This document shows, one piece after another, positions 13,860 to 21,261 of a stretch of DNA of 21,261 nt (the stretch's first letter is position 1; each line of letters starts with the position of its first letter). Where the stretch lies: assembly GCA_902158745.1 (NCBI GenBank), contig CABGHH010000009.1, forward strand, positions 1-21,261, in the 5' to 3' direction. Position numbers and translations under genes: made by a program. The DNA is from Candidatus Methanolliviera sp. GoM_asphalt (GTDB lineage Archaea > Halobacteriota > Methanoliparia > Methanoliparales > Methanoliparaceae). The notes beneath the pieces are model-generated. The model made no database searches. It was not told the DNA's origin and saw only the letters and a program-made list of their open reading frames with translations.

Positions 13860-14479
13860 GTTTTGATCGGGAGACAGAAGTGGTGGCGTGCAGAGAAGGG
13901 ATGGGGCTTGGTATCGGTGGAGGAATAGCCCAGAGGGGCACATTTGCGGAGGCGCAAAGATCAGATGTGCTTGTCTTGGCGATGTCCCCAGGAAGGCGGC
14001 ATATAACAAAACCTGTCTGCGATATAACCACGGCGCTCAGAAAGGAGAGAATACAGGTGAGTGTTCTGGTACTCAATTCGGGGGCTGGGACACCTCCAGA
14101 CGCACCGAGCGCGACCAGAGGTATGGGGCCAAACTTTGGCATCACTGAAAGGGAGGTTCAACAGTTGAGGACGGCTAAGCTGCTGATACTTCATCACGGA
14201 AACATAAGAAGCCACGTTGTCTATAAAGTTAGAACGATACTCCGATATGTGGATCTTCCTGCGATGGTGATCTGTCAAGCCCCGGTGGATTTCGAGGATT
14301 TCGCAAAGGTTGGCGTCAAGACGAGGTACGTGATGCCAAAAGAAGAAGATATCATGACAGAAGGAACCGTTGTTGGAATTGTCAGTGGGGTCATACGTGG
14401 TATAGCATGTCCAAAAGCAAAGCTGAATGAAATATGTAGTGTAATAAACCCGTTATTGAAAGAGTATAATATAACATAA
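13856..14479 (+). CDS. mcrC: Methyl-coenzyme M reductase operon protein C
   Basis: A 207-residue McrC, known as a component of the ATP-dependent complex that reductively activates the nickel of F430 in methyl-coenzyme M reductase. Conserved segments are GLGIGGGIAQRGTFAEA near 17-33, AMSPGRRHITKPVCDIT with its invariant Cys, LNSGAGTPPDAP and GMGPNFGIT. It begins in an ATGA overlap with mcrD. Its presence inside the operon gives the complete B-D-C-G-A gene order found in many methanogens; some lineages keep mcrC elsewhere or have a duplicate. Confidence 0.95.
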   Translation: MSFDRETEVVACREGMGLGIGGGIAQRGTFAEAQRSDVLVLAMSPGRRHITKPVCDITTALRKERIQVSVLVLNSGAGTPPDAPSATRGMGPNFGITEREVQQLRTAKLLILHHGNIRSHVVYKVRTILRYVDLPAMVICQAPVDFEDFAKVGVKTRYVMPKEEDIMTEGTVVGIVSGVIRGIACPKAKLNEICSVINPLLKEYNIT

Positions 14480-14490
14480 GGAGGTAAAAA

Positions 14491-15258
14491 ATGGCAGAAT
14501 ATAAGACGCAATACTATCCGGGGGTGGGTAAGGTTGCCGAAAACAGAAGAAATTTTATGAACCCCGAATATGAGCTTGAAAAACAGAGAGAGGTATCTGA
14601 CGAAGATGTAGCTTTAATATTGGGGCATAGAGCCCCCGGAGAGGCGTATAAGAGCGTACATCCCCCCCTTGAGGAGATGGAAGAACCCGATTGTGCAATC
14701 AGAGAACTTGTGGAGCCAACAGAAGGAGCAAAAGCTGGAGATAGAATCAGGTATGCTCAGTTCACGGATTCTGTGTACTTTGCTCCATCCACTCCGTACG
14801 TCAGGGCATGGATGATGCACAACAGGTACAGGGGAATAGATACAGGAACGCTATCCGGAAGGTGGATCGTAGAAGCAAGGGAGAGAGACGTTGAAAAGAT
14901 TGCCAGTGATCTATTGAAGACGGAGGTTTATGATCCTGCTTTGAGCAGCATGAGGGGAGCTACCGTTCATGGCCACTCTTTAAGGCTCCTCGAGAACGGT
15001 TTGATGTTCGATATGTTGAGTAGAACAGAACTCGGTGAAGATGGAAATGTATATTACGTAAAAAATCAGATCGGAGAGCCGCTAGATAAGAAGATATCGG
15101 TTGGAAAACCACTCCCGGAGGAAGTGAGAAAAGAGAAGACGACCAGTCACAGAGTAGATGGATATAAGATGAGGGACGATGAAGAACTGTTAAAATTCGT
15201 TCAGAGGATCCATAAATTAAGAGCGATGGCCGCATATCAATTAAAGATTGAGGAGTGA
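14491..15258 (+). CDS. mcrG: Methyl-coenzyme M reductase subunit gamma
   Basis: A 255-residue gamma subunit. VAENRRNFMNPEYELEK near the N-terminus and LGHRAPGEAYKSVHPPLEEM are signature blocks. Leu121-Ser-Gly-Arg124 in DTGTLSGRW corresponds to Leu117-Arg120 of Methanothermobacter McrG, which contact coenzyme M and the channel. A near-perfect AAGGAGGT lies upstream of ATG 14491, the strongest ribosome site in the window together with that of mcrB. The stop codon lies six bases before the mcrA start. Confidence 0.97.
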   Translation: MAEYKTQYYPGVGKVAENRRNFMNPEYELEKQREVSDEDVALILGHRAPGEAYKSVHPPLEEMEEPDCAIRELVEPTEGAKAGDRIRYAQFTDSVYFAPSTPYVRAWMMHNRYRGIDTGTLSGRWIVEARERDVEKIASDLLKTEVYDPALSSMRGATVHGHSLRLLENGLMFDMLSRTELGEDGNVYYVKNQIGEPLDKKISVGKPLPEEVRKEKTTSHRVDGYKMRDDEELLKFVQRIHKLRAMAAYQLKIEE

Positions 15259-15263
15259 TTCAT

Positions 15264-16952
15264 ATGCCAGTAGGAGAAGATTTTGCATTAGACTATGAGA
15301 GAAGATTTGTCAAGGCGATGAAGAGGAAGTTTGAGGAAGATCCGAAGGATAAGATACAGACGCATATCGGAATGGGCATCGAGCAGTCCGAGAGAAAGAA
15401 AGAGTTCAGAGACGCGGGTAAAAAGATAGCAGAGGAGAGAGGAATATCGGGATACGATCCGATGTTGCATCTCGGCGGTATTCCTCTCGGTCAGCGCGTC
15501 TTGATGCCGTACAAACTATCAACGACTGATAGCTACTGTGAGGGAGACGATCTGCACTTTGTGAACAACGCCGCGATGCAGCAGTTCTGGGACGACATAA
15601 GGAGAACGACGATCGTTGGTCTGGACATGGCTCACAGCGTTCTCGAGAGGAGACTGGGTAAGGAGGTTACTCCCGAGACGATCAACGAGTATCTGCACAT
15701 GCTAAACCACGCGATGCCAGGTGCAGCCGTTGTTCAGGAACACATGGTTGAGACGAATCCAGGTTTGGTCGATGATTGCTACGTAAAGATATTCACCGGA
15801 GATGATGAACTTGCCGATGAGATAGACGATCAATATTTGATTGACATAAACAAGTTGTTCACCGAAGATCATGCAAAACAACTGAAAGAGGCGATAGGAA
15901 AGAGTCTATGGCAGGCGGTTCACATACCAACGATCGTATGTAGAACGTGTGATGGGGCTACGACGAAGAGATGGTCTGCAATGCAGATATCAATGGCGAT
16001 GATAGATGCCTACCATCTGTGCGCAGGTGAGGCCGCGATCTCTGATTTTGCTTACGCGTCGAAGCATGCTGCCGCGATCGATATGGCTTCTTTCCTGCCT
16101 GCAAGAAGGGCTAGGGGTGAAAATGAACCTGGAGGACTTCAGTTCGGTTTATTGGGAGATATCGTGCAGGCAAACAGGATATATCCAGACGATCCAGCCA
16201 GGGCGTCCCTTGAGGTTGTCGCGGCGGGTGTCATGCTGTACGACCAGATATGGCTTGGATCTTACATGTCAGGAGGCGTAGGATTCACACAGTATTCTAC
16301 CGCGGCTTATACGGATGACATACTGGACGACTACACGTACTACGGCGTCGATTACATAAACAAGAAGTACGGGGGAATAGGAAAGGCTCCTGCGACGATG
16401 GATACCGTGATCGACGTGGGAACGGAGGTAACATTATACGCGATGGAACAGCTCGATTCCTACCCAACACTGATGGAAGATCACTTCGGTGGTTCACAGA
16501 GGTGCGGCGTCGGCGCGGCTGGAACCGCGATCAGTTGTTCTCTGGCGACCGGGCATGCACAGGCCGGTCTGAATGGCTGGTATCTCCACATGATTCTTCA
16601 CAAAGAGAAACACGGAAGGCTCGGATTCTACGGTTACGACCTGCAGGATCAGTGCGGTTCTGCGAACTCCTTCTCGATCAGGGGAGACGAGGGTGCACCG
16701 CTCGAGCTTAGAGGTCCAAACTATCCGAACTACGCGATGAACGTTGGGCACATGGGAGAATACGCTGGTATAAGTGCGGCCGCGCATTATGCCCTAGGAG
16801 ATGCTTATGTTCTAAACCCACTGGTGAAGGTGGCGTTTGCAGATCCATCGCTCAAATTCGACTACTCAAAGGTGAGAAAGGAGTATGCAAAGGGAGCTTT
16901 GAGGGAGTTCTCGCCTGCAGGAGAGAGGAGTTTGATAATACCAGCCAAGTAA
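15264..16952 (+). CDS. mcrA: Methyl-coenzyme M reductase subunit alpha
   Basis: A 562-residue alpha subunit holding the F430 site. Numbered against Methanothermobacter McrA, the axial F430 ligand is Gln158 (147). The usual modified residues are all present: His268 (257), Arg282 (271), Gln412 (400), Gly457 (thioglycine 445), Asp462 (450) and Cys464 (452). The substrate pocket Phe341, Tyr344, Phe455 and Tyr456 match Phe330, Tyr333, Phe443 and Tyr444, so this is a methane-type enzyme and not one of the divergent alkyl-CoM reductases. ATG 15264 is chosen over in-frame GTG 15255 because GGAG at 15252-15255 is the ribosome site and the family N-terminus fits. Asn165 stands where many methanogens have His (ETHPAL becomes ETNPGL). 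Last gene of the operon. Confidence 0.98.
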   Translation: MPVGEDFALDYERRFVKAMKRKFEEDPKDKIQTHIGMGIEQSERKKEFRDAGKKIAEERGISGYDPMLHLGGIPLGQRVLMPYKLSTTDSYCEGDDLHFVNNAAMQQFWDDIRRTTIVGLDMAHSVLERRLGKEVTPETINEYLHMLNHAMPGAAVVQEHMVETNPGLVDDCYVKIFTGDDELADEIDDQYLIDINKLFTEDHAKQLKEAIGKSLWQAVHIPTIVCRTCDGATTKRWSAMQISMAMIDAYHLCAGEAAISDFAYASKHAAAIDMASFLPARRARGENEPGGLQFGLLGDIVQANRIYPDDPARASLEVVAAGVMLYDQIWLGSYMSGGVGFTQYSTAAYTDDILDDYTYYGVDYINKKYGGIGKAPATMDTVIDVGTEVTLYAMEQLDSYPTLMEDHFGGSQRCGVGAAGTAISCSLATGHAQAGLNGWYLHMILHKEKHGRLGFYGYDLQDQCGSANSFSIRGDEGAPLELRGPNYPNYAMNVGHMGEYAGISAAAHYALGDAYVLNPLVKVAFADPSLKFDYSKVRKEYAKGALREFSPAGERSLIIPAK

Positions 16953-16953
16953 T

Positions 16954-17000
16954 TATCTCTTTTTTTCTTTTTTTTCTTTATTTTTGTTATCTTTTTGTTA
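16954..17000 (+). terminator. T-rich terminator after mcrA
   Basis: Immediately after the mcrA stop codon the plus strand carries repeated runs of five to eight T, the usual form of archaeal transcription termination. No strong hairpin precedes it. It should end the mcrBDCGA transcript. Confidence 0.7.
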
Positions 17001-17057
17001 TCGAAAATATTCGATTCACTTTTTAGGTGATACCATTTCAATATAGTTGCAAATCGG

Positions 17058-17074
17058 TAAGAAACTTTTAAATA
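17058..17074 (+). promoter_or_regulatory. Promoter of the MgtE-type transporter gene
   Basis: TAAGAAAC followed by TTTTAAATA is a good BRE/TATA pair. It predicts transcription from about 17097, where a short inverted repeat CCTC-TAAA-GAGG would lie at the very 5' end of the RNA, and a leader of about 60 bases before the transporter start. Confidence 0.55.
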
Positions 17075-17120
17075 TCGCTTTTATAGAACAATCATAACCT
17101 CTAAAGAGGCAGATACAACG

Positions 17121-17246
17121 ATGAGAAAAAAGCCGCCAAATACCGTGGGTATGATCTATGCGCTCGAAGGAGATAGTCCAGGTTTTCACAAATATATCAA
17201 ACACAAGGTTAGCCACGGCTTTAAAGAGTATAAAAAGTTCTTCTGA
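17121..17246 (+). CDS. Possible 41-codon leader ORF overlapping the MgtE-type gene
   Basis: An ATG at 17121, preceded by GAGG at 17106-17109, opens a 41-residue frame that overlaps the transporter's first 30 codons in another frame. The peptide is basic, starts Met-Arg-Lys-Lys-Pro-Pro-Asn and ends Lys-Lys-Phe-Phe. I do not recognise it. It may be a chance ORF, a leader peptide affecting transporter translation, or the true N-terminus of the transporter displaced by a frameshift. Confidence 0.25.
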   Translation: MRKKPPNTVGMIYALEGDSPGFHKYIKHKVSHGFKEYKKFF

Positions 17247-18429
17247 AATTTTGAGACAAAGCTTTGTCGTTTTGATGATATGTGCCTTCACGGATATTTT
17301 AGCGGGAATCTTTTTAGGAGGGATGAATGAACTGCTTTTGCTCCTGCCAGGACTGATCATAATAATCCCTGGTGCGATTGGGATGCGAGGGAATAATTTT
17401 GCTTCGATGGGATCAAGGCTCGCAACGAAGATGCATAGTGGGGAAATCGATGCATCGGCAATCACAAAAATTCAAAAAACACCTCTAATTATAGACAACA
17501 TATATGCATCTTTCGCACAGACGTTTAACATGTCACTTCTGCTTGCAGTTCTTGCCTATCTCACAGGGCGGGCTCTCGGGTTTCAGATGATACCTCTCTC
17601 CCATCTGATATTCATCTCCATCATCGGCGGTCTCATATCAGGCGTAATATTGATGGTCTCGACCATATATATCTCCCTCGAGAGCTTCAAGAGGGGTTGG
17701 GATCCGGACAATATCACGACTCCTCTAATAACGGCATTGGGTGACATAATAACGATCCCTTCCATATTCTTGGCAGCTCTCTTGAGCATACATCTAAAGA
17801 ATTATAATGCCATCGCCTCGATTATCTTAATTTTGATCGGCATTTTTCTCTTATATTACGGTTTTAGAAGAGAAAATTCAAGAGAGATTCTCGTTCAGAC
17901 GCTTCCAACGTTCATCGTCTGTGCCGTATTTGCGACTACAAGTGGACTAATCTTGGGGTATAAAATGGATGAGGTGGTCATATATACGGCAATATTGATG
18001 TTGGTCCCCTCCTTCAATGAAACGGGCGGTAATCTGGGCAGCATCTTTGCCGCTAGGTTATCATCATCCCTCTATACTGGTATCGAGGAGAAGAAACTTG
18101 GTATTTTGCCTAGCTGGGAGACGGTAAAAAGTTTCTCCCCCTTTTTTATCCTTTCTCTTTGCGTCTTTCCAGCACTGGCACTAATATTAAACTTCGTCTC
18201 GATAAATATGGGCTTCAGCAGCCCCGGATTTTTCAACATCTTTTATCTTTGTATGGTCGGCGGGGCAATGATAACATTCATCTCCCTTCTAATGTCATAT
18301 TTTTTCACATTCTTCTCATGGAAGATGGGTCTGGATCCTGATAATGTGGTGATACCATTACTTACAAGTGTGATGGACGTAGTAGGAATAAGTTGCCTGA
18401 TGATCTCGATGAATCTGGTGGGGATATGA
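17158..18429 (+). CDS. MgtE-family divalent cation transporter with two membrane repeats
   Basis: A 423-residue integral membrane protein formed of two MgtE membrane domains in tandem, with none of the cytosolic N-domain or CBS domains of bacterial MgtE. Each half carries the family signature: GWDPDNITTPLITALGDIIT in the first and GLDPDNVVIPLLTSVMDVVG in the second, where the Asp lines the Mg2+ pore. Each half also has its own Gly-Asn segment (MRGNNFAS; NETGGNLGS). Tandem permeases of this kind are common in archaea and are assigned as cation, probably Mg2+, transporters. ATG 17158 has only a weak ribosome site (GTGGGT), and a stop lies just upstream in frame, so the start is uncertain; TTG 17251 is an alternative close to the first helix. 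Substrate is inferred. Confidence 0.85.
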   Translation: MRSKEIVQVFTNISNTRLATALKSIKSSSEILRQSFVVLMICAFTDILAGIFLGGMNELLLLLPGLIIIIPGAIGMRGNNFASMGSRLATKMHSGEIDASAITKIQKTPLIIDNIYASFAQTFNMSLLLAVLAYLTGRALGFQMIPLSHLIFISIIGGLISGVILMVSTIYISLESFKRGWDPDNITTPLITALGDIITIPSIFLAALLSIHLKNYNAIASIILILIGIFLLYYGFRRENSREILVQTLPTFIVCAVFATTSGLILGYKMDEVVIYTAILMLVPSFNETGGNLGSIFAARLSSSLYTGIEEKKLGILPSWETVKSFSPFFILSLCVFPALALILNFVSINMGFSSPGFFNIFYLCMVGGAMITFISLLMSYFFTFFSWKMGLDPDNVVIPLLTSVMDVVGISCLMISMNLVGI

Positions 18430-18434
18430 GATAA

Positions 18435-18450
18435 AGGTGATTAAACACCT
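18435..18450. terminator. Hairpin between convergent transporter and tfb genes
   Basis: AGGTG and CACCT form a five-base stem around the loop ATTAAA in the 33-base gap between the two convergent genes. It is the only structure in the gap and might serve as a shared 3'-end signal, although no long T-run accompanies it. Confidence 0.35.
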
Positions 18451-18462
18451 AAACGTAGGCGA

Positions 18463-19473
18463 CTACGGTGATATATCCAGACCAAATTCACTGGCAATCT
18501 CCTTATATCTGTTCCTTATCGTCACCTCGGTGACCCCAACAACATCGGCCACTTCTCTCTGGGTTCGCTTCTCTCCACATACTATAGAGGCTATATAAAT
18601 TGCGGCGGCGGCGACTCCCGTGGGTCCCTTTCCGCTCGTCAACTCTTTTTCCTTGGCACGCTGTATCGTTTCCAGTGCCTTTGCCTCCACAGCTTCGCTT
18701 AACTTTAGTGCAGAACAGAATCTCGAGATGTAAGCCGTTGGAGAAATTGGCAGGAAGTTCAATTTTAATTCTCTGGCGATGAATCGATAAGTTCTTCCTA
18801 TCTCTTTTCTATTCACTCTTGCCACGGCGGCTATCTCATTCAAAGTTCTTGGCACACTACATTCCCTGCAGCCGGCATATAGCGCCGCGGTTGCTACCCC
18901 TTCGATGCTTCTTCCCCTTATCAAATTCTTTTCAACTGCCCTTCGGTAGACCAATGCCGATGCCTCACGCACATCCCTCGGAAGACTGAGCGCCGATGCC
19001 ATCCTATCCAGCTCGGAGAGGGCGAATGCCAAATTTCTTTCCGTGGCATCATTTACCCTAATTCTTCTCTGCCATTTTCTAAGCCTGTACAGCTGAGCTT
19101 TGTCTGTTGATGAGATCGTCTTGCCATAGGAATCCTTATCTGTCCAGTCTATCATGGTAGAAAGACCCTTATCATGAATCGTGTATGTCGCCGGGGGTCC
19201 CGTTCTACTCCGCCCCATACGTTGATCATGATCAAACGCCCTCCACTCTGGGCCCGGATCAATTATATTATCATCTAATACGAAACCACAATCTTCACAG
19301 ACCAACTCCGCCCTTTTGTAATCCTGAATAAGCTTCCTGCTTCCGCAGCGAGGGCATTCAACAACGATCTCCTCCAACCTCTCTTCCTTCTCTATCTCTC
19401 CTTTTTTTCTAATTCTCTCTCTGGTCTCCTCTATCTCTACCGGTATCTCCCTTACTTTTTCTGTTTCCCTCAA
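18463..19473 (-). CDS. tfb: Transcription initiation factor TFB
   Basis: The archaeal homologue of TFIIB, which joins TBP at the TATA/BRE element and recruits RNA polymerase. An N-terminal zinc ribbon (Cys40-x2-Cys43 and Cys59-x2-Cys62) is followed by the B-reader/linker with PEWRAFD and GPPATYTIHDKGLST, then two cyclin-like repeats ending in a helix-turn-helix (TQREVADVVGVTEVTIRNRY) that contacts BRE. TTG 19473 is chosen as start, giving 336 residues: AAGGAGGG lies four bases upstream and a good TATA box at 19522-19531 predicts transcription from near 19500, which would exclude the longer TTG start at 19509. About 38 residues of Glu/Arg-rich sequence precede the zinc ribbon, longer than usual. 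Confidence 0.95.
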   Translation of the reverse strand: MRETEKVREIPVEIEETRERIRKKGEIEKEERLEEIVVECPRCGSRKLIQDYKRAELVCEDCGFVLDDNIIDPGPEWRAFDHDQRMGRSRTGPPATYTIHDKGLSTMIDWTDKDSYGKTISSTDKAQLYRLRKWQRRIRVNDATERNLAFALSELDRMASALSLPRDVREASALVYRRAVEKNLIRGRSIEGVATAALYAGCRECSVPRTLNEIAAVARVNRKEIGRTYRFIARELKLNFLPISPTAYISRFCSALKLSEAVEAKALETIQRAKEKELTSGKGPTGVAAAAIYIASIVCGEKRTQREVADVVGVTEVTIRNRYKEIASEFGLDISP

Positions 19474-19521
19474 ATTACCCTCCTTGGCAACATTAGGTTT
19501 ATATAACAAATGATATTGCCA

Positions 19522-19538
19522 CTATTTATAGTTTTTGG
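19522..19538 (-). promoter_or_regulatory. tfb promoter
   Basis: On the minus strand CCAAAAA followed by CTATAAATAG is a strong BRE/TATA pair. It places the transcription start near 19500, upstream of the AAGGAGGG ribosome site and the TTG start at 19473. Confidence 0.6.
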
Positions 19539-19574
19539 TAACTTCTCCGATCGATCTTCAGTATCCACCAGTTA

Positions 19575-19588
19575 GTTATATCTATATT
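19575..19588 (+). promoter_or_regulatory. Putative promoter of the ACT-domain/homoserine dehydrogenase pair
   Basis: GTTATATCTATATT contains a TATA-like sequence about 65 bases before the GTG start, allowing a leader of about 40 bases with the GGAG ribosome site. It is diverged from the tfb promoter by only about 40 bases. Confidence 0.4.
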
Positions 19589-19648
19589 GGAAACAAAGAT
19601 TGTGTGAGCATTTGTCCTTGAGAAATTAAAAAGATTTTGGAGAGCATC

Positions 19649-20146
19649 GTGAAGATCAAAATGAACCTCGAATTGAGGGATGAGCCAGGAACACTCGCTC
19701 GGGCCATCGCGCCCATAAGCGCGTGTGGCATAAATATAGTTTATATCGTTCATGATAGAGAGAAGAAGCAGGCAAATGGGAGCATCACTGTTCAAATCAC
19801 CGTGGAAGCAGAAAAAGAGCAGATTAAAAAGATGAGGCATTCATTGGAAGAAAATAAAATAAGGATATTGAGTATCGGTGAAGAGAGGCTCATAGAGGAG
19901 CTGACGTTTATCATGATCGGTCACATAGTGGATACCGATATTAAAGACACGATAGATCGGATAGACGAGACCGGTTACGCGGAGATTGTTGATCTGGAGC
20001 TCAAGATGCCTCAGAAAAAAAAGGAGAGTTCTGCAAGGGTTACGATAAAAGCCGTCGGAAAAGAAGAGATGAAGAGATGCGTGGAGATCATTAAAAGACT
20101 GGCTTTTAAGAAGGGTATCACCATCGTGTATCCCACGGAGTTATAG
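19649..20146 (+). CDS. ACT-domain regulatory protein linked to homoserine dehydrogenase
   Basis: A 165-residue protein with an N-terminal ACT domain (about 5-75: NLELRDEPGTLARAIAPI, then GINIVYIVHD) and a second, weaker ACT-like half (about 83-160). ACT domains bind amino acids and adjust enzyme activity. One base separates it from the homoserine dehydrogenase gene, which in this organism has no ACT domain of its own, so it is probably a detached regulatory subunit sensing threonine, methionine or a related amino acid; the ligand is not visible. GTG 19649 is preferred because GGAG at 19639-19642 lies six bases upstream; the longer TTG start at 19637 has no ribosome site and would overlap it. 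Confidence 0.82.
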   Translation: MKIKMNLELRDEPGTLARAIAPISACGINIVYIVHDREKKQANGSITVQITVEAEKEQIKKMRHSLEENKIRILSIGEERLIEELTFIMIGHIVDTDIKDTIDRIDETGYAEIVDLELKMPQKKKESSARVTIKAVGKEEMKRCVEIIKRLAFKKGITIVYPTEL

Positions 20147-20147
20147 G

Positions 20148-21152
20148 ATGAAGACGGCTAAAATATCAATAGTCGGATTTGGCTCGATAGGAGCGGGATT
20201 GGCAACCGAAATGGCGAGAAAAAAAGATTTTTTGAGGGGAAAAGGCTATGATTTGAGGGTGGTCTCCATCGTAGATGCAGATGGGGCTGAGATAGATGAA
20301 GATGGCCTAAACATCAAGAGTATTATTGAGAAGAAAGAAAGAGGAAAGGCTTTTTCTTACGACAAGAGTGCATTAGATCTAATAGGAGAGATAGATCAGG
20401 ATATCCTGGTTGAATGCACCCCATCAAATATAAGAGATGGAAATCCGGGTTTGAATCATATCTTGACTTCTCTTAAAAATAGGGTAAATGTTGTAACCTC
20501 AAATAAAGGTCCACTCGTGGTTGCCTATAAAAGGATCATGGAAACGGCGAAAAAAAATAATGTATCCATCGGGTATGAGGCAACAGTTGGGGGGGCAATA
20601 CCCCTCATCAATCTGGTCAAGAGTAATCTCAGAGCGGATGATATCGTGGCGGTAAAGGGTATCTTGAACGGGACATGCAATTACATCTTGACAAAGATGC
20701 ATGTGGAGAAGCGAGATTACGAAGAGATATTACTGGAGGCAAAGGAGATTGGAATAGCAGAAACCGACGCCAGCTACGATGTCGAAGGGATCGATACCGC
20801 GTCAAAATTGGTAATATTGGCAAATTCTCTGATGGGTATGGATGTAAAATATGAAGATGTGGAAGTTGAAGGAATCACAAGAATAACGCCAGAATCACTC
20901 GATCTTGCAGATGAGCTCGGCTGTACGATAAAATTGATTGGAGAGGTCGAGAGAGAAGGAAAAAGATTAAAGGTATCCCCAAAATTGGTGCCGTATGACC
21001 ACCCCATATCCGTTGGCGGCACACTAAATATTGTTTTGATAAAGACGGATGTTGCGGGAGAGGTAACAATATCTGGAAAAGGGGCAGGCCCCAAGGAGAC
21101 CTCCAGCGCTCTTTTAAGTGATATTCTAAATATAGTCGATGAGAGATGCTAA
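20148..21152 (+). CDS. hom: Homoserine dehydrogenase
   Basis: A 334-residue enzyme that reduces aspartate semialdehyde to homoserine, the branch point to threonine and methionine. The nucleotide-binding loop is VGFGSIGAG at 9-17. SNKGPL at 118-123 carries the conserved Lys120, YEATVGGAIPLI at 143-152 follows, NGTCNYILTKM at 174-184 is the family signature, and ETDASYDVEGIDTASK at 205-220 holds the substrate-binding and catalytic Asp and Lys. The length is that of the short form lacking a C-terminal ACT domain; regulation is probably supplied by the ACT protein encoded one base upstream. Confidence 0.96.
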   Translation: MKTAKISIVGFGSIGAGLATEMARKKDFLRGKGYDLRVVSIVDADGAEIDEDGLNIKSIIEKKERGKAFSYDKSALDLIGEIDQDILVECTPSNIRDGNPGLNHILTSLKNRVNVVTSNKGPLVVAYKRIMETAKKNNVSIGYEATVGGAIPLINLVKSNLRADDIVAVKGILNGTCNYILTKMHVEKRDYEEILLEAKEIGIAETDASYDVEGIDTASKLVILANSLMGMDVKYEDVEVEGITRITPESLDLADELGCTIKLIGEVEREGKRLKVSPKLVPYDHPISVGGTLNIVLIKTDVAGEVTISGKGAGPKETSSALLSDILNIVDERC

Positions 21153-21223
21153 ATTATTAAAATAGACCTCTCCATTTTTGGATGCCCCTACCTTCACAGA
21201 AACAACAGAACAAAAAAAACGCT

Positions 21224-21261
21224 AAATTTATTATAGGAGAACACAAACAACCACTATGGTG
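21224..21261 (+). promoter_or_regulatory. Putative promoter and start of a further gene at the window edge
   Basis: A TATA-like AAATTTATTATA (21224-21235) is followed about 25 bases later by ATG at 21256, a distance that fits a leaderless transcript. Only two codons of the possible gene lie inside the window, so nothing can be said about the product. Confidence 0.3.

Noticed and set aside
15264..16952. ANME-1-type McrA
   Set aside because: The methylated Gln position is still Gln412 and the described CCx4Cx5C cysteine patch is absent; only scattered Cys are seen.
12045..16952. Alkyl-coenzyme M reductase for longer alkanes
   Set aside because: The Phe/Tyr residues lining the methane pocket in McrA and the coenzyme contacts in McrB and McrG are all conserved, unlike the divergent alkyl-CoM reductases.
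16953..17157. tRNA or other structured RNA in the mcrA-transporter gap
   Set aside because: No cloverleaf or conserved tRNA loop sequence is visible; the gap is explained by a T-rich terminator and a promoter.
17016..17465. A 149-codon minus-strand ORF
   Set aside because: It overlaps the transporter gene and its promoter in antisense; no ribosome site or recognisable domain.

Overview
The window is archaeal. It carries a complete methyl-coenzyme M reductase operon (mcrBDCGA) together with TFB, a fused tRNA-splicing endonuclease, archaeal 4-phosphopantoate--beta-alanine ligase and an ADP-forming acyl-CoA synthetase subunit. Promoters are BRE/TATA-like and Shine-Dalgarno sites are of the GGAGGTGA type. 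The endonuclease is the double-length alpha2 type, known from Archaeoglobi, Methanosarcina-type methanogens, haloarchaea and Thermoplasmata but not from class I methanogens. That points to a methanogen or anaerobic methane oxidiser of the Methanomicrobia/Methanosarcinia/Archaeoglobi branch. McrA keeps every residue expected of a methane-type enzyme and lacks the cysteine patch and Gln replacement described for ANME-1, so I cannot place it more closely.

Layout. (1) Positions 1-975 are AT-rich with no convincing gene. They hold degenerate repeats, scraps of minus-strand reading frame and the first of two near-identical control regions. (2) 976-5653 (+) is an iron-uptake operon: a protein of three tandem FeoA domains, two single FeoA proteins, FeoB split into a GTPase ORF and a membrane ORF, a four-helix membrane protein, and two divergent FmdE-like paralogues, the first with a signal peptide. 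Two promoters, before the first and second genes, share an exactly spaced set of ATTAGG/CCTAAT half-sites like those of DtxR/IdeR-type metal regulators. (3) 5723-7497 (+) is a transglutaminase-like protein translationally coupled to 4-phosphopantoate--beta-alanine ligase (CoA synthesis). (4) 11853-7469 (-) holds tRNA-splicing endonuclease, acyl-CoA synthetase alpha subunit, a THUMP-type tRNA m2G10 methyltransferase and RNase Z; three of the four are linked to tRNA maturation. (5) 12045-16952 (+) is mcrBDCGA with its own promoter, strong ribosome binding sites and a T-rich terminator. (6) 17158-18429 (+) is a two-repeat MgtE-type cation transporter, convergent with tfb (19473-18463, -). (7) 19649-21152 (+) is an ACT-domain protein next to homoserine dehydrogenase.

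The part most worth study is the iron operon. It has five FeoA domains, a split FeoB lacking most of its helical GDI-like linker, a duplicated metal-type operator/promoter, and a previously unfamiliar tail of a small membrane protein plus two FmdE-family proteins that have lost the family's His-Gly-His-x-Cys-Pro-Gly metal motif and carry Cys-x-Cys instead. Everything else is ordinary archaeal housekeeping and methane metabolism, with a few local oddities listed below.
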